Assembly: GCA_964342855.1 (NCBI GenBank)
Contig: CAYFIB010000010.1
Span: 1-64,000 of the forward strand
DNA from: JBCBJX01 sp964342855
GTDB taxonomy: Bacteria; Pseudomonadota; Alphaproteobacteria; Caulobacterales; Parvularculaceae
Length of the DNA: 64,000 nt
Reading direction: 5' to 3'
The notes under the pieces were generated by a model, which worked only from the letters and a program-made list of their open reading frames with translations, did no database searches and was not told the DNA's origin. The translations under genes were made by a program, and so were the position numbers. Shown here piece by piece: positions 60,448-64,000 of this stretch. Each line of letters starts with the position of its first letter. Positions within the stretch are counted from its first letter, which is position 1.

Positions 60448-61506
60448 TCAGTCTGAAAGTCTTGGTCGCCACGGCGTCGCGATGGGCGCCTCCATGAGGC
60501 CCGGCGGCGCGGCGACGACATGCGGAATGGCGTTCACCACGGCCGCGGCGACGCCCAGCTGTTCCGGCTCGGTGCGGAACGGGTAGTCCGCAGGTTTTGT
60601 CAGATCGAAATGCAGCGTTACGCCGGGCGCGCCGTCGACGACGATTTTCCAGAGGCCCGCGCCCTCGGTTTCTGACGGCGTCGGCTCCATCTCCCATCGG
60701 ATTTCCAGAACGAGATCGACGCCTTCGTCCGTCAGCGCCCGCCATTTCCAGTGGGTGCGCGACACCGCGCCCTTGGCGATCTTTCCGGCGGCGACTTCCA
60801 GATCGCGCGTCGCCGGCAGAACCGCGTGCTCGGTCCGGATTTCCTTCAGGGAGAGCCCCATGCGCTGGGCGAGATTGTTCAGCGGCTCGGCGAACATGCC
60901 GTTGAGCGCCGCGGACGGCCCCCAGTTCGGCTGGTTCGGGTCGACTTTCGCCGGGTCGGCGCCGAACCCCAGAATGTCGAACACATAGACCGGGCTGCGC
61001 ACATCGGCGCACGGCACCGTTTCCGTCACGTGTACGGATTTGATATTGTCACAGACGCTGGTGACCACGGCGGCGAGCTTCTCCACCGCGAATCCGGGGT
61101 TCAGCCCCGCTCCGGCGAGAGTCGCGCCGCCGCGCCTCGCCGCCGCCTCCAGCGCCTCCCGCGCCGCCGCGTCACGGCTTGTCGAATGGGTGTAGCCGTT
61201 GATGGAGATGACGCTCTTGCCGGAATCCAGAATACGGATGATCTCCGCATCGTGAGAGCCATAGGGCGGCGCGAGCCGCGCGGCATGAACGACGATATCG
61301 GCGTCGATAGCGAGGATCTCTTCAACAGACGACGTGGCGATGACGCCCGTCGGCTCGCGCCGCGCGATGTCGCCCGCATCCCGTCCAGCTTTGTCATCGG
61401 AGTAAACGAACAGGCCAGCGAGTTCGAGATCCGGATGATCGATGATCCGCCTCAGGCATGTCTTGCCCATGGCGCCGGTCGCCCATTGAATGACGCGCAC
61501 GCTCAT
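60448..61506 (-). CDS. diaminopentanoate-dehydrogenase/DapB-like NAD(P) oxidoreductase
   Basis: The 352-residue protein has an N-terminal Rossmann fold (VIQWATGAMGKTCLRRIIDH) and resembles 2,4-diaminopentanoate dehydrogenase/dihydrodipicolinate-reductase-like proteins (GAGLNPGFAVEKLA, HVTETVPCADVRSP). Such proteins are frequent in actinobacterial and sphingomonad steroid or terpenoid gene clusters without assigned roles. Its start overlaps the SDR stop by 4 nt (ATGA), so the two are coupled. An amine substrate cannot be assumed. Confidence 0.82.
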   Translation of the reverse strand: MSVRVIQWATGAMGKTCLRRIIDHPDLELAGLFVYSDDKAGRDAGDIARREPTGVIATSSVEEILAIDADIVVHAARLAPPYGSHDAEIIRILDSGKSVISINGYTHSTSRDAAAREALEAAARRGGATLAGAGLNPGFAVEKLAAVVTSVCDNIKSVHVTETVPCADVRSPVYVFDILGFGADPAKVDPNQPNWGPSAALNGMFAEPLNNLAQRMGLSLKEIRTEHAVLPATRDLEVAAGKIAKGAVSRTHWKWRALTDEGVDLVLEIRWEMEPTPSETEGAGLWKIVVDGAPGVTLHFDLTKPADYPFRTEPEQLGVAAAVVNAIPHVVAAPPGLMEAPIATPWRPRLSD

Positions 61507-62396
61507 TCCGCCGCCTCCGGTTTGGCGGCGGCGGCGCGCCCGGCGAAGTTGGCGAAGGCCGCTTCGGCATGTCGGAAATTCTGGGCGCCGCTCATATCGT
61601 CAATGAACGGCAGACCTGCAGGAATATCCGCCGCAGAAGTTGCGCCGGACCAGCCCGTCGCCTCCATGGCCATCGCCCGCGCGTGATGCCCCCCGCCGAC
61701 AATCCAGACGCCGCCGGTCTGATCGCATTCCGGGCTGCAGAGCCAGCCCGCCATGGGGCGCACCCTGTCAGCGGAGAACGTGTCGTCGCCCGCCTGCGTC
61801 CCCCCGGTCATCTGCGTCGCCGCATAGGGCAGCAGGGAGTTGACGAGGACGCCGTCGCGCTGAAGCTCCGCCGCAAGCGTTTGCGCGAAGGCGATGAGCG
61901 CGCCCTTGGAGGCGGCGTACGCCGCCCGTCCGCGCACGCCATATAGCCCCGCCGTGGACGCGATGAAGACGATGCGCGGCGCGTCACCCTTCAGCAGTAG
62001 CGGCAGAGCCGCCCGCACGATATCGACATTGGCGTCGAAATTGATCCGCATGACCGACGCGAAATTGTCCGGATCGGACTCCTTGAAAAGCTTCGCGTCG
62101 CCCGAGACGCCGGCGTTCAGGACAAGGACGTCCAACCTTCCGAAGGCGTCTTTCGCGGCGTCGACGATCGCCTGCGGCGCGCCGGGCGCGGAAACGTCCG
62201 ACCATTCTGGAACCGCGGCTCCCCCCGACGCCCCGATCGCGCGCGCCGTGTCGGACGCGCTGTCCGGCGCATCCGGCCGTTTGCGATTATTGATGAGGAC
62301 GCCCAGCCCGGCGCTCGCCAGCTCTTCGGCGATGGCTTTGCCGACGCCCTTCCCGGCGCCGGTGACGATGGCCGCGCGGCCCGAAAATCCGGTCAT
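61503..62396 (-). CDS. short-chain dehydrogenase/reductase, first gene of operon
   Basis: The 297-residue SDR has TGAGKGVGKAIAEE, NAG in LVLNAGVSG, catalytic Tyr-Lys in AAYAASKGALIAF, and NSLLPYAATQMTGG, resembling the dehydrogenase domain of multifunctional peroxisomal enzyme 2 (HSD17B4) and related hydroxyacyl-CoA dehydrogenases. A C-terminal extension (about 225-297) goes beyond the normal SDR length. The ATG at 62396 is preferred: it places the fold correctly, has AGGCGG upstream and leaves room for the promoter-proximal motif at 62431-62455. ATG 62417 is the alternative. Confidence 0.87.
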   Translation of the reverse strand: MTGFSGRAAIVTGAGKGVGKAIAEELASAGLGVLINNRKRPDAPDSASDTARAIGASGGAAVPEWSDVSAPGAPQAIVDAAKDAFGRLDVLVLNAGVSGDAKLFKESDPDNFASVMRINFDANVDIVRAALPLLLKGDAPRIVFIASTAGLYGVRGRAAYAASKGALIAFAQTLAAELQRDGVLVNSLLPYAATQMTGGTQAGDDTFSADRVRPMAGWLCSPECDQTGGVWIVGGGHHARAMAMEATGWSGATSAADIPAGLPFIDDMSGAQNFRHAEAAFANFAGRAAAAKPEAAE

Positions 62397-62430
62397 GGTT
62401 CCGCCTGTCTCGCTCATGAGAGGAGACTAA

Positions 62431-62455
62431 CGCGAAAAGGTATCTTTATGAAAGT
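62431..62455 (-). promoter_or_regulatory. cluster regulatory motif, SDR-led operon promoter
   Basis: Reading the minus strand, ACTTTCATAAAGATACC (62455-62439) continues into TTTTCGCG (62438-62431). It matches the TonB-receptor copy (54066-54090) at 20 of 25 positions and points into the seven-gene operon. It occupies the gap between the hxlR-type gene and the operon start. Confidence 0.65.
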
Positions 62456-62477
62456 GACTAAATGCAGTTGAAGGCGA

Positions 62478-63464
62478 TCAGGCCGCCGTCATTTTTCGCG
62501 CCCGTTTTTGCGGCGCACCATCAGACGCTTCGCGCACCTCATAAGTGACGTCCTGCCAGCGGATCGGCTCCCCGCACTCCGAGCACGTCACCTGCGGATC
62601 GAGCGGGTGCTGATCCTCCTTGTGGCGCAGAACGAGCGGCGGACCTTCCGGCGAGACATAGTAGGTGTCTCCCCAGCGCAGCAGCATGAGGAGGATCGGG
62701 TAGTAGTCGATGCCTTTCTCCGTCAGGAAATACTCGTAGCGGACAGGGCTCTCGCTATAGGCGCGCGGACGGATGATCCCGCGCTCCTCCAACCAGGCGA
62801 GACGCGCGGAGAGGACGTTCGTCGCGATCGCTGTGTCCTTACGGATTTCATCGAATTTGCGCAGGCCCGTGAAGATCGAGCGCAGCATCAGCCCGACCCA
62901 CCGGTCGCCGGTGATCTGCGCGACTTCGTCCATGAGAACAGTGTGTTCGGCGCGCTGTTCGGCGGCCGAGCGCGTCTGACGTCGCCGGCTGTACTGCGGC
63001 TTCATCCAGCCGACACCCGGGCCCTCTTCCCAGTCGACATCGCGCGGATCGATTTCGTCGCCGCAATTGCCGCAGGTCGGCGTCGGCTCGAACGCGTTTC
63101 CACATTTTTGGTGAGTGAGGACGAGGCCGATCTTGCCGTCCGAATTGGACCAGCGCCGCTCCCAGCGCAGCATCATGAGAGCGGACCAGTAGAGATCGAG
63201 CCCTTTCTTCGTCATCCGGTAGCGGAAACGGTTGCTCGCCTCGCCGATCGGCTCCTTCACGAGAATGTCGTTTGAGATCAAGCGCTTCAGACGATCAGAC
63301 AATAGCGCTTTTAAAAGCCCCGTCCGTTCGCGGATGCGGTCGAAGCGCTCATCGCCCAGCCAGATCGATTCCAGAATAAGCAGGATCGCCGTGTCGCCGA
63401 CGACCTCCAGCGCCCGCCAGATGGAGCAGGTGCGGATCAGCTTGACTTCGGTCGTCGTCGCCAT
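62478..63464 (-). CDS. tandem HxlR-type regulator with CxxC motifs
   Basis: The 328-residue protein contains two HxlR-type winged-helix domains (about 8-115 and 177-280) in one chain. The first has CSIWRALEVVGDTAILLILE and the second ITGDRWVGLMLRSIFTGLRK. Each is followed by a cysteine pair that may bind zinc: Cys131/Cys134 (with Cys121) and Cys294/Cys297 in TCSECGEP. HxlR proteins usually dimerise, so a covalent dimer is implied. It lies between the operon it probably controls and a thiolase gene, with a motif copy in its own promoter region. Confidence 0.9.
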   Translation of the reverse strand: MATTTEVKLIRTCSIWRALEVVGDTAILLILESIWLGDERFDRIRERTGLLKALLSDRLKRLISNDILVKEPIGEASNRFRYRMTKKGLDLYWSALMMLRWERRWSNSDGKIGLVLTHQKCGNAFEPTPTCGNCGDEIDPRDVDWEEGPGVGWMKPQYSRRRQTRSAAEQRAEHTVLMDEVAQITGDRWVGLMLRSIFTGLRKFDEIRKDTAIATNVLSARLAWLEERGIIRPRAYSESPVRYEYFLTEKGIDYYPILLMLLRWGDTYYVSPEGPPLVLRHKEDQHPLDPQVTCSECGEPIRWQDVTYEVREASDGAPQKRARKMTAA

Positions 63465-63509
63465 CGCCTTCTTTCAACCTCCGGGGCGCCGCGGAACCTG
63501 AAGATGCGG

Positions 63510-63534
63510 GCCTTCCAGGTATGATAAAGCAAGC
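63510..63534 (-). promoter_or_regulatory. cluster regulatory motif upstream of HxlR-type gene
   Basis: On the minus strand GCTTGCTTTATCATACCT (63534-63517) matches the TonB-receptor copy at 13 of the first 18 positions. It lies 46-70 nt upstream of the regulator start and points toward it, suggesting autoregulation. Confidence 0.55.
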
Positions 63535-63601
63535 GCTACGGACGCAGGTCAACGCGCGCGTTCATCACAGTTGAAAAAGCTGCGCGCGTTCGCGCGAAAA
63601 G

Positions 63602-64000
63602 TCAGGCGCGCTCAAGGACGCAGGCGGCGCCGACCCCGGACCCGCCATGGGCGACGACGAGGCCGAGCTCCTCATCCCGGGCGCGCATTTCGTGGGCGAG
63701 GGTCGCAAGCAGAATAAGCCCGGTCGCCCCCATGGGATGCCCCATGGCGAGGTGGCCGCCATTGACGTTCACCCGATCCGGGTCGGGCTCATAGTCGCGA
63801 TAGAACTTCGCCGGCGTCGGCGCGAAGGCCTCCATGAACTCGATCAGACCGAAGCGATCGAGGCCGAGGCCCGTTTTCGCCAGAAGCCCGTCCATGGCGG
63901 CGAAACCGGCGGTCAGCTGATCGACCGGATCGGCCGCGGCCTCTTTCCAGCCGACGACGCGGGCGAGCGGCTCAAGCCCCAGCGCGCGCCCCGCATCCAG
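63602..64000 (-). CDS. thiolase (acetyl-CoA acetyltransferase), 3' part
   Basis: Only the last 132 residues are in the window; the gene continues beyond 64000. The fragment has the thiolase signature NVNGGHLAMGHPMGATG with the catalytic histidine and the C-terminal segment LVVAHGGSGVGAACVLERA. In classical thiolases the latter reads C-x-GGG-x-G with the second catalytic cysteine; here histidine occupies that place. It is on the same strand as the HxlR gene, 137 nt upstream of it. It probably belongs to acyl-CoA breakdown in the same catabolic region. Confidence 0.88.
   Translation of the reverse strand: MDAGRALGLEPLARVVGWKEAAADPVDQLTAGFAAMDGLLAKTGLGLDRFGLIEFMEAFAPTPAKFYRDYEPDPDRVNVNGGHLAMGHPMGATGLILLATLAHEMRARDEELGLVVAHGGSGVGAACVLERA

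Noticed and set aside
63547..63563. possible second motif copy 29 nt from the one upstream of the HxlR gene
   Set aside because: The spacing equals that of the TonB-receptor pair, but only the GGT start matches; too weak.
1..64000. mobile elements, CRISPR arrays, prophage or toxin-antitoxin genes
   Set aside because: Looked for transposases, integrases, spaced direct repeats and short paired genes; none seen. Composition is uniform through the window.

Overview
The window reads as chromosomal DNA of a GC-rich, Gram-negative alphaproteobacterium. The signs are the lptC-lptA-lptB-rpoN-hpf-ptsN gene order, a DUF1150 protein, a FixL/FixJ/FixK-type oxygen cascade, a complete cbb3 oxidase locus and several TonB-dependent receptors. 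A heterotroph of the Parvularculales/Caulobacterales/sphingomonad type would fit, but the genus is an inference. I see no insertion sequence, prophage, CRISPR array or rRNA. One tRNA, truncated by the window edge, opens the window.

Layout. 1-6.3 kb: 3' end of tRNA-Ala(GGC), a DUF1150 gene, then on the minus strand an RNase D-like exonuclease and lptC-lptA-lptB-rpoN-hpf-ptsN. 6.4-9.6 kb: a polysaccharide-deacetylase-like protein, an S41 protease lipoprotein and a small lipoprotein. 9.7-13.2 kb: a degenerate Nramp-family transporter coupled to pxpABC (5-oxoprolinase). 13.5-26.5 kb: a microaerobic block made of ccoNOQP, ccoGHIS, a DUF2189 membrane protein, fixL, fixJ, a lone receiver and a Crp/Fnr (FixK-like) regulator, with FNR/FixK-type boxes before ccoN and before fixL. 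26.5-33.2 kb: an Anbu proteasome-like protease, an alpha-E protein, a circularly permuted ATP-grasp protein and a transglutaminase/DUF2126 protein, a conserved but poorly understood peptide ligase/protease module. 33.2-38.3 kb: an ECF sigma factor, a FecR anti-sigma factor and an STN-type TonB receptor forming a surface-signalling system. 38.4-39.6 kb: an M14 zinc peptidase. 39.7-51.6 kb: a small-acid utilisation region with a DUF4212/SSS symporter pair, a TonB receptor, a GntP-type permease, a 3-hydroxybutyrate-oligomer hydrolase and a CrbS/CrbR-like two-component pair. 51.6-64 kb: an accessory catabolic region with two thiolases (one cut by the window end), a nitronate-monooxygenase-like flavoprotein, a TonB receptor, a seven-gene minus-strand operon and a tandem-HxlR regulator.

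The operon runs SDR, diaminopentanoate-dehydrogenase-like, SnoaL/LEH, SnoaL, SDR, carotenoid-oxygenase family, SnoaL. The strongest candidate for an undescribed system is this last region. A carotenoid/stilbene-cleaving-type iron oxygenase, three SnoaL-fold proteins and redox enzymes form one operon next to a dedicated outer-membrane receptor. A 17-25 bp sequence recurs, always in the same orientation relative to the gene, upstream of the receptor, the operon, the HxlR gene and (weaker) the thiolase. This suggests a substrate-responsive regulon for uptake and breakdown of a hydrophobic, possibly apocarotenoid, terpenoid or stilbenoid compound. The substrate cannot be read from the sequence.
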